Positions 22,525 to 34,212 of a DNA stretch of 64,000 nucleotides are shown here, piece after piece. Source of the stretch: Triglochin maritima. Its lineage: Eukaryota > Streptophyta > Magnoliopsida > Alismatales > Juncaginaceae. Numbering within the stretch: the first letter of the stretch is position 1; each line of letters opens with the position of its first letter. The translations under genes and the position numbers were made by a program. The notes under the pieces are model-generated. The model saw nothing but the letters and a program-made list of their open reading frames with translations, searched no databases and was not told where the DNA came from. Location of the stretch: the NCBI GenBank assembly GCA_963682175.1, contig OY821784.1, positions 38,793,621-38,857,620 on the forward strand. The letters run 5' to 3'.

Positions 22525-25262
22525 TGTTAAAATACCTTGGTAGCTCAGACTCTCAACGGTCATCACAACTAAGGAAAGCTATAACGGCTACAATCATCAA
22601 AGGAAATACAAGCAAAGATCTCATTTCATTCATGCACACAATTGTAATAGGCAACACAATATTTTCCCAACGTCTCAATTGTAAGCCCATATATATAAAC
22701 AACCATATGTAAACATTTAGAATCAAGAAAATATAATACAAAAATCTGCATCAATTTCAATATGGTATCAGAGCGTTGATCGGACCTCATAAACGGGGAA
22801 CATCACCGGCGGCAACCCCTCCGGTCACCACCTCAGAAAAAAAACCCTCATCACTGATCCCTCCACCCAAAAAACAAAAAAAAAATCATCACCGGTCCAG
22901 GAGCAGGGGCTGACGCACAAGGCGACGTCCAACCCGCACCATGGCCTCAGAAGGCATGTCACCTCAAAGACTCACAACCCAGTTGCTCAACGGGACAAAC
23001 TATCTCTCGTGGGCTAGATTGATCACCTTGTCCCTCAGTGGCAAGGGTAGATTAGGCCACACCACTGGACATACCAAAAAACTGACCGCAGACGAGACCA
23101 AAATCTCCGAATGGCAAACCGCAGACCATCTAGTGATGACTTGGGTCCTAAACTCCATGCAATCACAAATCGCCGACATGTTCATCTACTCAAACTCAGC
23201 CAAGGAGTTGTGGGATGAGATCCACAGCTTGTACGGGAAGCAACAAAATTTTGCCCACGTTTTCAAAATCAAGCAAGAACTGGCGCAAACAAAACAAGGG
23301 CAACAAACCATCACCGAATATCTCGGTGCCCTTAAAAGCCAGTGGGACGAGCTTGGGATCTACGAGCCTCCAACTACAGACCCCAAAACCATCCAAGAAA
23401 GGGTCGAGCAAGGTCACATCTACCACTTCCTTGTGGGACTCAACCCTAGCTACGAGACCCTACACTCACAAATCCTATCATCATCGGAGCTTCCGCCCCT
23501 CAGCCAGATCATAGCAATGGTACAAAGAGAAGAAACCCGAAGGCAAAGCATGAACCACAACACAGATGAAGAAAATCAAGCTTTCGCCGTGCAAACCATC
23601 AAAATCAAAACTCAAAAAACAAAGGACAGTTCGGGAGAAGGAGAGATGAGCACTACGACAACTGCAAGAAGCAAGGCCACAGTCGCGATCGCTGTTGGTT
23701 CCTCTACCCGCACCTTCGACCACCCAAAGATGGACACAAAGGAAGAGGAGGCAATAGCAGAGGACCGGATGGCGGTGGAAATCCGGATCAGAACCCTAAC
23801 CCTAGCTTTGGAGGAGAACAACACAAATGGGGTTGGAACGGGTCGCATGCAGGGATTCAGGGTTTTATCTCTGAGTCTTACACGGATCATACACTACCCG
23901 AAACCCGACACCACGCAAGCGAGCGGTTTGTTCCACATCCGAGTCCGCAAGCCAGTACCGGGGGGCGTGCACAAATGAATCAAGGGCCTAACGGGCCTGG
24001 GTCGGTTCAACAGGAACTGAGTCATGTATTGGCCCACCTCAACAGCCTCCTTCAGATCTCTGGTCAATCAGGTAATAACTCAGGTATTAATCTCCTTCAA
24101 CCTATTGCAAAGCTTGCTAATTTTATAAATTCATGGATTATAGACACAGGAGCTACAGATCACATGACTGGAAACAAAACTATGTTAAATAATATTTATT
24201 ATGATCCAAACATGAATAAATTTGTCACTGTTGCAAATGGGAATCAAGTCAAAATTAATGGAATAGGAGAATCACAATTGCTAAACAATACCACTGAAAA
24301 AGTTTTATATGTCCATGAATTCACGTCCAACCTATTATCTGTATCACGGATCACTCGAAATTTAAATTGCAATGTGATTTTTACACCTTTTGATGTGTTA
24401 TTTCAGGACCGAACGTCAGGGAAGACGACTGGTAAAGGCTCGCTTGCTAACGGCTTATATGTTTTAGATTCAAATGTTTGTTTAGTTGCTAATAATGTGC
24501 TTTCTCAAATGCCAAATATCTGGCATAAACGCATGGGACACCCCTACTTCCCAGTTTTAAAACAAATACTGCCAAATTTAAGTTTAAATATTGATTTATG
24601 CTGTACCTTTGTGGGAGGAAACTCGGTCACATGGAGAAGCAAAAAACAGAACGTTGTCGCAAGATCTAGTGCTGAAGCAGAATATCGGGCCATGACATCC
24701 ACTACTAGTGAGTTAATCTGGCTCAAACAACTCCTCAGAGAAATGAAAGTTCCCTACACTCAACCTATGTTAATGCATTGTGACAATCACGTCGCTCGAC
24801 ATATCGCATCCAACCCCGTCTTTCACGATCGGACCAAGCACATGGAAGTAGACTGTCATTTCATTAGAGAAAAAATTCAAGCCAAAGAAATCGATGTTCC
24901 CTATGTCCAGAGCAAATACCAACTCACAGATATTTTCACCAAGTCTCTCGACCAGAAATAGTTCCACAATATTCTTCACAAGTTGGGTTCCTTCAATATC
25001 TTTCGGACTCAACTTGAGGGGGAATGTTAAAATACCTTGGTAGCTCAGACTCTCAACGGTCATCACACCTAAGGAAAGCTACAACGGCTACAATCATCAA
25101 AGGAAACACAAGCAAAGATCTCATTCCATTCATGCACACAATTGTAATAGGCAACACAATATTCTCCCAACGTCTCAATTGTAAGCCCATATATATAAAC
25201 AATCATATGTAAACATTTAGAATCAAGAAAATATAATACAAAAATCTGCATCAATTTCAATA
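22525..25262 (+). mobile_element. Ty1/copia retrotransposon with internal deletion, 2738 bp, ATACC duplication
   Basis: Two 238-bp LTRs (22525-22762 and 25025-25262) differ at about six positions, nearly all C/T. Perfect ATACC target duplications lie at 22520-22524 and 25263-25267. The PBS TGGTATCAGAGC (22763-22774) directly follows the 5' LTR, and a polypurine tract TTGAGGGGGAA precedes the 3' LTR. Coding remains are gag, protease and GAG-pre-integrase joined directly to RNase H; integrase and reverse transcriptase are missing. The LTR ends read TGTTAAAA and TTTCAATA. It can only have moved with enzymes from a complete relative, or lost the core after insertion. Confidence 0.95.
22941..24961 (+). 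pseudogene. Copia gag-protease-RNase H remnant with frameshift and pol deletion
   Basis: Gag (UBN2-type, starting MASEGMSPQRLTTQLLNGTN) is open from 22941 to about 23610. The frame must then shift to read the zinc knuckle at 23654-23695, whose first Cys is Tyr (YDNCKKQGHSRDRC). The second frame continues through protease (IDTGATDHM near 24140) and GAG-pre-integrase (IWHKRMGHP near 24520). At about 24600 it jumps in frame into RNase H (SSAEAEYRAM, then DIFTKSL) and stops at 24961. The lost segment is the whole integrase and RT, roughly 2 kb or more by family size. Gag, protease and RNase H motifs are otherwise well kept, consistent with a recent insertion. Confidence 0.92.
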
Positions 25263-25416
25263 ATACCGGTTGATTTTGATGGGGGATCCCACACTTGGTA
25301 GTGGTATAACTAACCTTAGCATTGAGTTTGTATGTCCTCTACGAAATTGGTGTTTCATGAGTCTCTTCATCTTGGGGGCGTCCATACCTTTCCACCCATA
25401 GAAACCTCAACTACCA

Positions 25417-25769
25417 TGTTAAATTTGGTTGGTCCACCACCTCAACAAAACCTAAGCACTTAGGTGAAGGGTACTGGATCCAACTTTATTATAGAGTGTT
25501 GCACACAATTTGTGTTTAGCAATGTGAGACTATTTTCTCAACACCCCCACACGCGTGACCAGGATAATTTTTTCCGTGTCTACTTGTGGACTATATAGGT
25601 TGGAGTGAGCCCCCACAGGTCAATCGACCCGCTCTGATACCATGTTAAATTTGGTTGATCCACCACCTCAACAAAACCTAAGCACTTAGGTGAAGGGTAA
25701 TGTATCCAACTCTATTATAGAGTGTTGCACACAATTTGTGTTTAGCAATGTGAGACTATTTTCTAAACA
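25417..25769 (-). mobile_element. TRIM (miniature LTR retrotransposon), 353 bp, TACCA duplication
   Basis: Two 127-bp direct repeats (25417-25543 and 25643-25769) enclose 99 bp. Read on the minus strand, the right repeat is followed at once by TGGTATCAGAGC (25631-25642), the initiator Met tRNA primer site, and a G-rich tract (plus-strand CCCCCACAC at 25544) precedes the other repeat as a polypurine tract. Perfect 5-bp duplications TACCA flank it (25412-25416, 25770-25774). Terminal repeats, PBS and PPT without any coding capacity define a TRIM. The repeats differ at only a few positions. Confidence 0.93.
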
Positions 25770-25774
25770 TACCA

Positions 25775-26870
25775 TCTGTTTTCTCTCATACTTTGATGTC
25801 TCGTACTTGGGCTTAATATCATACCACATTTTATCCACTCAAGCGTCACCAGGACAAAATTATTTTCTGATTCGTGCATAGGATGATTACATTTAACTTT
25901 TACTAAAGGTACATGATTCTATATAGGCTGGTTGGTGAAGTTATGATATTAAACCATGGTGGATGCCATGAAGTGTGTAGTATAATTTGTATCATAGCAT
26001 CTGAAAAGGACGTTTACTTTGACTCAACTCTTTCTTAGGCTTTCCACTTTGTTAAGTGATGTGGGGTAATCCTGTTTTCCACTATCTTATGTTAATTTCA
26101 GTGGGTATCACAATAGCTTCATCTGGGAAGATTATGAGATAACGTTAACAAGGAAAAAAGTAGATCATGCACTTTTTACTTAATATTCCATCTCCACCCA
26201 TATTTAAGCCAAGACTACTTGCACCTGCCATGCTCAACTCTGAAACAGTACTTAACATGAATGTTTGAAAATTGTGATATTTTTAGGAAAATGCAGCTAA
26301 TTTGTCAATAATGGTTGTCCACTTTATAAGTGATAATGAAACTACGGATAAAGACTTCGATTTGAGATAATTTGGCATATCTGAATGTGTTCTTATCTTT
26401 GAGAAGTGCTATGGATTGATGTGAAGCCATCAGATGTAGTTTCTGCAAGGTGGGCTCATACATGGAATGGGTTTGTTCCCGCATCACTTTCAACTGGCAA
26501 TTTTTTGTTTTTGTTTTTGAATTGACAGAAATTTAGTGGGTTTTGAGATCCGTGGATGCCAAAATAGATAGCAATAAATAAGTATGATAAGATTCTACTG
26601 ACGAAAAAAGACGAGTCTTTAACCAGGTCAAACTAGAATGGTAGATTAAAATTACAGAAATCCTCAGAAACTGTTATGTCAAGATTTAATTTTTTTGTTG
26701 TTGTTGCAAGCGACTACAACTATGTACATGAAAGGTGATGGTGCAAGACACCTAAAGCTTGGGCTACAACATTAACGTTGATACTGATAAACCAATGCGC
26801 ATTACACAAGAAGGAATAATTTTGAAGCATCGAGTTAACATAAGTGAGCACTCACACAAAACAAAACATC
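25775..26870. other. Intergenic DNA, nothing recognised
   Basis: AT-rich spacer between the TRIM and the 3' end of the VAP27-like gene; the last 100-300 bases should hold that gene's 3' UTR on the minus strand. Confidence 0.45.
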
Positions 26871-28578
26871 TTAAGAAGAACCATCTCCTTGAGCCTGTTG
26901 ACGGGCAAGGTATCTTTCTCTTCGTTCTTTCTGAGAAAACGAAGCATTGAGACAATAGATTTATGTGAGTTTTGAAATAACTAACATGAGAAAATATAAA
27001 TATTGGATTGTTTGTGTTACCCATTCATCTATAACAAGTCCTTCAGCAATTTTGGGACCAGCATTTTCAGGTGGTTGCTTGCGAGCCTCTGCTGCTGCCT
27101 CGGCCTCAGCCAACTGCAGCTTTAGTTTCTCCATTTGCTTCGCGTTGTGAACAATTCACTGAGTCAGTACAAGAAGTTCAAAGGAAGTAGATTAAGCAAT
27201 GGAGAGAAAACATCAGGTAACATACAGGGCAAGGCCGTTCAACATCCAAGAAAACTACACGCAGAATTTGTTCTACTGAAACCCGATCCTTTTGCTCGTC
27301 AAACTGTAGGAAAGAATCAAAATTGCAATTTACTGTCAGCATGCATACACATGATCCATGCATTTTCTTTTTCACTGTCCCATATGATTCCAATCTAAAA
27401 CAATATTTCCCTTTGAAACATGCCAGGTATTGGAAAAAAATGTGTATAACTTGGGTCATGCTTACCAGTTCAGGTACATACTCCACTGAGGAGTTTACTT
27501 TCAGGCTCATAATCTTGAACTTCACATTGCATTTCTGATATGATTGGTTATCATTGTCCTCTGGTGTCTCGACAAACTTGAAAACTGAAATTGAACAGAA
27601 GCATTAACAAAGGTAACGCTGACAGGATTCTGAAGTAAATCTTTTACAACAAAGCAGTAAAGAAACAAAGAAAAAGAGTTAAAACTTAGAATGTTATACC
27701 CGTTGCTATTACAGTCTCTCCTGGAGCAAGTGTCCCTCCAGGTGGACGCATGAAACAGCTTTTTGGTGCTGTTGTTTGGAACTATCACCCCATACACAAG
27801 TTAGTTCACTAGAGTGAATACTGTGCAAATTTCACAAACTATTCACGACAGCATGTACTTTAAAGTGCAATGAAAGTCACATGTGATCAGAAAATTGAGA
27901 GCAAGTTTCAATAGAGATGTGTACCTTAAATGCTACATGAGCTTGGCTTGTGTTCTTAATTCTGATGGCACTTCTGACCTGTTTACCAGGTTCATCTTCA
28001 AAAAATAGTAACATTTGCATTAGAGAATAGAGACTTTCCCCATTCAAAAGAAGTTCCATGTCCACAAACACGAGCAAGATTAAAGAGTTTAAAAATCCAA
28101 GTTGTTCATAAAGGTGTAAGAATTCATAGAGAAATAGTAAATGACTAGCTATTGCAACACATTCACATTAGGAATCTTATATTACCTAATCCAAACCAAC
28201 ATCTACCATTAACATAATCCTTCTCAAAAGCCCAAAAGACCAACTTCATCCTTTTCTTTTTTTCCATTTTGTTCAGACTGTCTAAACCACGAAATCAGAA
28301 ATTGAGATAAAAATTCAAATATGGAACAAGCACTGACATGGGAAGTAGAGCTTGGTGGGTGGATCAAGGCTGAGCCTTCGCTTCGTCGGCAGCAACGACA
28401 TGGCCAACGACGAAACTGAACTGCCACTGCTCCATTTCTGTTGTTGTTTCTGTTGATTTGGATCCCAACCACGACAACTACTACTACTACTTGCACTACC
28501 ACCACCACTGTTGGTGTTTTGCCAAAATGGCATCTTACAGACACCCCAGCCAGCATCCTTCTCTTCCTCTGTCACCAT
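26871..28578 (-). CDS. VAP27-like vesicle-associated protein (PVA4 type), 7 exons, 255 aa
   Basis: Exons on the minus strand, all GT-AG and phase-consistent: 28578-28338, 27995-27925, 27781-27700, 27584-27466, 27303-27226, 27137-27021, 26930-26871. The protein has a Ser/Gln-rich N-terminus (1-60), the conserved LLPTKRRLSLDPPTKLYFP lead into an MSP domain (about 72-195, with EPGKQVRSAIRIKNTS, FKFQTTAPKSCFMRPPGG and FKIMSLKV), then an Ala/Glu-rich helix (EKLKLQLAEAEAAAEARK) and VIDEWKERRERYLARQQ. VAP MSP domains bind FFAT-type motifs and work at ER contact sites. This PVA4-like type ends without the usual C-terminal membrane anchor, so any membrane attachment would be through partners. TATATATT on the minus strand (28653-28660) lies 75 bp upstream of the start. 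Intact. Confidence 0.94.
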
Positions 28579-28652
28579 TTTTGATGGACTCTAACAACCG
28601 AATGCCGCCAACTTCTGTTGGTACTATCACAAGATGTGGCTTCGGAGACTTC

Positions 28653-28660
28653 AATATATA
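28653..28660 (-). promoter_or_regulatory. TATA box of the VAP27-like gene
   Basis: TATATATT on the minus strand, 75 bp before ATG 28578, next to a short CA/TG repeat (28661-28671). Confidence 0.55.
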
Positions 28661-30105
28661 CACACACACATGCTAACAGAAGACTTCAGGGTTGTTTGAT
28701 TAAAACGAGTTCACGTGGGTTGGTTTGGAATTTGGAGCTGTTGTTGTTGGTATTTGTTCTTTACAGGTTTGTTGGTTGTCTTATGACTTGTAAGAGAAAG
28801 AGTGCAAGTGACAAGTGGATGGTGATGGTGGCACGTCAACTTTGGTCAGCAGAGCAAAACTAACACATACTAGAATCTAATTCTGTACAAAATGTCATGC
28901 CACCAAAAAAGATAGATTAACTGACTTGGGTGGCATTAGTTATTGTTAATGATGCTGTGCCACTCTGCAGGACTGAGGTGAAATGTTGACTGACTCATAG
29001 GATGCATGTGATTTGGGAAGACGGGTCAGTGACAACTTGGCTTTGGGTGCAATAATTATCTTTGTTTGGTTGGTTTCCTGTTCTCGTAATTATCTATTCT
29101 ATAGCACTGTTATTTTAATGGAAGAAGGGAACTTATGTGTTTCAGACAAATCTTCTTCCTTTCTAGCTGGCTTGGTCCTTTGTTTAGTGGTTGGAATGTT
29201 GATGTGGGGGCCATTAGTGCCACTATAGTGATTAATAATTAGCAATCTGAATGTAGGGTCTCATGAAGAAAAAGGTCGTAACTTGAACGGAATCAAATTC
29301 ATTGAGATGATCATTTCGAGTGGTGCACTTAGTCGGCTACATATTTTTTATAAGTTATACTGGTTCTACATTTTTGGTACTCCAAAAGAGGTGTTATTGC
29401 ACTTCAAAACCAAATGAAATATAACAGAAAATTAATTTTCCCAAGAAATAATTTTTTCATTGTTTTTCTACCCCTACTCTAACAAAGTAACAAACCCTGA
29501 GATGTGACCTACTTCAATCCTTGGTGTAACTTATTTAAAGTTAGGGTTCTATCGATTGAGCTCAACTCAGTTTGCTTTCCTATAGAATGTCACACATGAA
29601 TTTTTTATTTAATCTCACTTTCTTTTGCTTCCTAAGTCTACAAACCACTCAGGATACTAGTGGCATGGTTTAATAGCTTCTACAATGATGCGAATCTAGT
29701 TCGCATGGTAATGCAAAGTAACATGTCCATAGTTATCATCTTGTGATGATTATGCCTTGAATCTGCATTAAAGTAATCTTACCAACTAAGGAAGATGCAT
29801 TCACAGACATCCTTGTTACACATTTTCTATAAAATTGTAATAGCCAATGACATCCTGCATGTCATTCATTTTCTAATTTTTCTGTTAGTTTTCTGCTTGC
29901 AGCTGGTGAACAAATTCAACTTGCATTTTCTTTTCCCTAAAAACATTCTTATGTACTTCTGTAATCATATTTCATTGCTATGAATGAACTATAAAAATAC
30001 AATGTTTTAGCCTACTCGAAGGGAACAATATAAGAAGAAGAAGAAGAAAGGATCATGATTTTTTTTGTTTTTATCTGTTCATAATATATCAACAAAGTTT
30101 GAAAC
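28661..30105. other. Intergenic DNA, nothing recognised
   Basis: Contains the upstream region of the VAP27-like gene and the 3' flank of the small gene at 30106. No other gene or repeat is supported. Confidence 0.45.
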
Positions 30106-31354
30106 TTAAAGTTGAAAATCAGAATCATCCCATTGAAGGACAGCAGAATCTAAATTTTGTTCCCTCTTCAGTTTATCTTTCAGGAACCAATCGCAAACTC
30201 GACCAGCATTCAGCTCCTCAATGGGAAGGCCCTCCTGCTCTGCGATCACCCTCAGAAGATTCAGTGACGATATCTGCCACGCAGATCAGAAGAGGTAAAA
30301 AAGTTTTTTTTCCGTATAAAGAAGACATAGTGATTAGTATGCATTGTTGTATAAAGAATATCAAAATTTCAGCCAAAGTCTACTAGCAAAGTTTAAAGCC
30401 TCTATACTAAATTGAGACAACTATTTTTTTAGCTAGTAATAGTAGCGGTTGCATGAGGTTGTTGATATTCCATGGCACAACAGGTTCTCAACTAGAACAT
30501 CAACACTTAATTTAAAACTACTTCTTTCTGCAACTATTCATAGATTCTTAAGATATCCAATTGTTAGAATCTGATAATTTCTTGCATCTGGTAGCTCAAC
30601 CATATACATTACCATTAGTCGCGGTGATGGTGAAAGCTCATGCTAAGGCAAGAAGGTCATGACACTTTTTTGTTTAGATTAACATTAGAATGATAGCACG
30701 AGAAGGTGCCACTGAGTTGTATATAAACCTCCTCAGTCCTCATGCATTACTTCAGGTTAATTCCCTTCTGTACCATACCACATCATGTCCTTCCAACTGA
30801 AAAGAGAAAGTCTATGCAGAAATCAAAATCCCTATGGTTGAAGTTTGAATTTCCATTTGAAACCAAATTGTATTAAGTGACTCAGAATTATGTCTCATGG
30901 TGAGACCCTTCACATCACCTAAATTCTAATCAAACAAAGAGACTTTGTGGTGTTAGGAATTTCTTCAATCCAAGCAACCATCACCTAAATTGACTAGTTT
31001 TTTTCCGATCTGCTGTCATGTTGTTTCAGTGACTACACCAAAACATGCTGATATTTGCATTTGACTTGTAAATTGTCTTCAAGCTACCATTTTGCAGAGA
31101 TGCATAATTCACCAAAACAGAAAGATTATATCCAAGTAAGAATAGGGAACGGTGGTAACCGTGAGACGGCAAAGGAAGCGCTCGTGGGTGCTGAGACCAG
31201 AAATCTCAACCAAACCAGCTTCTTCCATGCTCAGAAAGCCTCTTCTCTTAGAGCTCTTCTGCTCTTCCTGCTGGCATCCTCTCACCATGAAACCTCTGCT
31301 TCTCCTACCAACAACCACCTTCTTTGCTGTCAATGCCATCATGACACAAATCAT
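30106..31354 (-). CDS. Small conserved-looking protein of unknown function, 2 exons, 115-120 aa
   Basis: Exon 1 is 31354-31160 and exon 2 is 30273-30106, with an 886-bp GT-AG intron in phase 0. The joined frame reads ...MALTAKKVVVGRRSRGF, EEAGLVEISGLSTHERFLCR, then ISSLNLLRVIAEQEGLPIEE, NAGRVCDWFLKDKLKREQN and ends QWDDSDFQL. Exon 2 has a compact amphipathic, charged composition unlike random frames, and the splice sites are clean. Three Met codons are possible starts (31354, 31342, 31339); 31339 (ATGGCA) has the best context. The sequence feels like a known plant small-protein family, but I cannot name it or assign a function. No signal peptide or membrane segment is seen. Confidence 0.7.
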
Positions 31355-31892
31355 TGTACAGCCAACATTACATGCTTATCATTTCACACAACACCAATGA
31401 AAGATAAAGCTTTTTTGTGTGGTAGTGAAGGGTAGTTAGTACCTTGATGTGTGAGTGGTTTCCTGGATTGGGGTAGTGGGTTGAGTAGACATTGTACTTG
31501 ATAGTTTTGGTTGCATGGATTGAGAAGGAACATTGCTCCAATAGAATCTGTGTTGGATTCCTTCTGCTGTGAAGAAGTGGAGTTTGCAAGATAAAGAGTG
31601 TGCAAATGTCACACCTCTGTGTCACACACCATGAATTGGATAATGCTACTCTTCTCATGGGCCTTTGTAGTACATTTTGTTATGGGCATGGGCCTTCATG
31701 ATAGAGTTTGATCCATAGAAACAGACCTCACAAATCAAAATAAAACAATATAAAAATTGTTGTTCTGTAACCTCAGAATTCACTGATAAACAGTGTTTAT
31801 CAGAGATAGGCACAGAGTTAACAAAAACAAAACACAGATCATAAAAGTACAAAATCTACACATGATGGTAGTTTGAAGTGTTGAAAATGTCA
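31355..31892. other. Intergenic DNA, nothing recognised
   Basis: Between the promoter of the two-exon gene and the divergent WIP-like gene. Short open frames only. Confidence 0.4.
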
Positions 31893-32111
31893 CTACTTTG
31901 GACCCCAGCAAATCAAGTGCATTAGATTCTCAACTTCTCTCCATTTCTTGTCATCATCCTTGGACCTCAACCTCACCTTCTTGCCACCGTAACACCACTT
32001 GTTTAAAGTGGTGGTGTTGCTAATCTTGTTCTTCTGCATGACATTGAATTTGTTCTCCAACTTGCAGCTGTCATGAGCATTACCCATTTTATCTTCTTTA
32101 CTATAATCCAT
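31893..32111 (-). CDS. Divergent WIP-like (DUF3774) small protein, 72 aa
   Basis: Only the C-terminus is clearly of the family: WREVENLMHLICWGPK compared with ESLRKVMYLSCWGPN. The N-terminal two thirds are rich in Lys, Asn and Asp (MDYSKEDKMGNAHD..., then KKVRLRSKDDDKKW) and lack the RAWVVAAS...ALKDQ segment. The frame is open from ATG to stop. It lies 870 bp from the typical family member at 32980 and points away from it. It may be a fast-evolving paralogue or a copy whose 5' part was replaced. Confidence 0.6.
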   Translation of the reverse strand: MDYSKEDKMGNAHDSCKLENKFNVMQKNKISNTTTLNKWCYGGKKVRLRSKDDDKKWREVENLMHLICWGPK

Positions 32112-32817
32112 TGGAGTTTTGAAGGGTTTGTGGTATATAAATTGTTAGTTCCTGCCTTAAATAATATTTAAAATGAAAGTTAGGACGGATACCAATGGTT
32201 AGAACACAGATTCGCGCTAATTAAGATGGGCAAAACTAGGAGTTGTGATATGCTCTCATGATTTTAGAACATAAGTTACCAGTAGCTTTTTTCATTAAAA
32301 AATGCATTAATTACCATGTGCAGCGGAGTAATTATTTTCTTAATATATAGGATGAAGTATCCGATTCTTTTCTTATCTTCATGTAGGATTATTAACTGAT
32401 AGCCTTCTGATAATTTACGCGGCTTCATAAATTCAGACTGCCAAACATGCAAAGTTACATATATTTCAATTATGTTCAGAAGTACTTTTCGAAAGCAGTT
32501 ACTTTTAGAAGTAATTACATTATTTTAGTCAGTAGAGATTGCAAAAGGTACGTTGTTGTTTGTAATTTTTGCCGGAAAAGAACGGAAAAGTTGGTAGGTA
32601 AGAAGAAGGCTGTGCTGTGCCAATGGTTTTGGATGAAACACAGGCAGACCACAAAAGTTTGTCCCCACCATTAATTAACATAACCACAAATCTGGGACTC
32701 CACATTCATGTAAACCAACAACTCAAAACCATGTCCTCCAGTGCTCTTCCTCCTGGTTTGTTGCCAGCCCACCTTATAATCAAATCAACACATACCACCT
32801 TATCTCTAATCTAAACA
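32112..32817. other. Intergenic space between two WIP genes
   Basis: Contains the divergent promoters of the genes at 31893 and 32980. Nothing else is recognised. Confidence 0.4.
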
Positions 32818-32825
32818 TATAAATA
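32818..32825 (+). promoter_or_regulatory. TATA box of the WIP gene at 32980
   Basis: TATAAATA about 155 bp before the ATG. The 5' leader that follows contains the hexamer array at 32868-32904. Confidence 0.55.
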
Positions 32826-32867
32826 TCCAACCAAACTTCTACTCTCCTCTCAACAACAAATCCAACT

Positions 32868-32904
32868 CCAAAGCCAAAGCCAAAGCCAAAGCCAAAGCCA
32901 AAGC
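32868..32904 (+). repeat. CCAAAG hexanucleotide array in the 5' leader
   Basis: About six units of CCAAAG between the TATA box and the start codon of the WIP gene at 32980, so it is probably transcribed as part of the 5' UTR. Confidence 0.85.
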
Positions 32905-32979
32905 AGTTCCATTCTACTTCTTCTCCCTTCAACACTTGACACATAATAACCAAGCACTAGTTTTAAGAAGATAATTAAG

Positions 32980-33261
32980 ATGAGTTCTTCAAGGAGAGCT
33001 TGGGTGGTGGCAGCAAGCTTGAGTGCAGTAGAAGCTCTCAAGGATCAAGCTGGATTCTGCAGGTGGAATTATGCCTTGAGGTCCCTCCAACACCATGCCA
33101 AGAACAACCTTCCCTCCATATCTCACTCAAGAAGAGCACTCTCTTCCTCTTCTTCAGCCACTGCTAAGGACACTTTCAGAGAAGGAAGTAACAACAAGGC
33201 TAAGCAAGCCGAAGAATCTCTTAGGAAAGTCATGTTCTTGAGTACTTGGGGTCCAAACTAG
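32980..33261 (+). CDS. Wound-induced (DUF3774/WIP) family protein, 93 aa
   Basis: Complete typical member. The N-terminus MSSSRRAWVVAASLSAVEAL leads to KDQAGFCRWNYALRSLQHHA, a Ser-rich middle, and the C-terminal EESLRKVMFLSTWGPN. No intron, as usual for the family. The WNYALRSL...HHAKNN block and terminal GPN are the family hallmarks. No signal peptide is evident; the first 25 residues could form an amphipathic helix. Very similar to the gene at 37747-38019 (shared SLSAV.ALKDQAGFCRWNY), which points to a recent duplication followed by inversion or local transposition. Expected to be wound-inducible by family; mechanism unknown. Confidence 0.93.
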   Translation: MSSSRRAWVVAASLSAVEALKDQAGFCRWNYALRSLQHHAKNNLPSISHSRRALSSSSSATAKDTFREGSNNKAKQAEESLRKVMFLSTWGPN

Positions 33262-34207
33262 AAGTTCTGTTCTCTTCAATGAGACTTGTAATTATTATGA
33301 TAAATAGAATGAGTTCAATGATCCTTCTTATGTTCAAGCTTCTTTCTCTTTTCATAACTCTGAACTTCCTTTCTATTCCTGAAATTCATGAGAAAAGGTT
33401 CTGAATCCACAAGTTCACTGGAAGTTTGTTCCTATCACAACTAGATGCACTTTACCTAGGATGAGAAAGAACCAACCTAACTACTAAACCTTGAGCTGTA
33501 AATTTACTTTATGTGTTTCTTAATTTGAGCAATCTAATAATTACATAAAAGATATAATTCTCCTTCTACAAGGAGTTAAATTGGGAGTTATTTTTCCTTA
33601 ATTGCTTGGAATAAGTGCACCTACACATGCAAATAAGATAATAATAATAAATTAATAATGATAACTGCTTCTGTGTTTTATACTTCCTATGATATATAGA
33701 ATGAGTTCAATGACCCTTGTTATATGTTCATGCTTCTTTCCCTTCCTGAAATTCCTGGGAAACGGTTCTCACCCCCACAAAAAATTCACTGCAAGTGCAT
33801 TCCAATAACAACATGATGAGAAATGAGAATGGACCAATTATAAAACTTTTGGTGAAATTTTCTTTTACCTATTTCTCTAGGCAATCTAATTACATAAAAT
33901 GGAATTATTCTTCATAAGTAATTTGCTGAAGTTATTCCTCTATGTTTATTTTTGAGAAAATAAATATTGTCAAGCAATTTAGAAATTTGTTAACTTTTTC
34001 TTGAAACCAACATTATTTTGAAGATCAATCTCAGGTATACCTTTTGCTAACTTATCGTTTCTTAAGGCTCCTTATACGCATATGATTATTTTTGTTTGCT
34101 TATAAATGTAGGAATAGAGAATGCATCAGGGAAAGTTTGTTATTCTGTGTCAATTATAAACTAAACCAATCATTTCTTGAGGTATTCATTTCTCCAAAAG
34201 GAGGAGG
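33262..34207 (+). repeat. 3' flank of the WIP gene with a local direct duplication
   Basis: About 33300-33545 (from TAGAATGAGTTCAATGA) is repeated with changes at about 33695-33905; shared blocks include CTTCTTTC, CTGAAATTC and GCAATCTAAT...ACATAAAA. A third related stretch (GATAACTGYTTCTGTGTTTTATACTTC, in two parts) occurs at 33660 and again at 36130 beyond the solo LTR. These look like remains of duplicated WIP gene flanks. No gene in the interval. Confidence 0.6.
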
Positions 34208-34212
34208 TCTTT

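Noticed and set aside
27877..28077. Open frame reading through the first intron into VAP exon 2
   Set aside because: Intron retention frame; the spliced exon join restores the conserved YFPYEPGKQ sequence.
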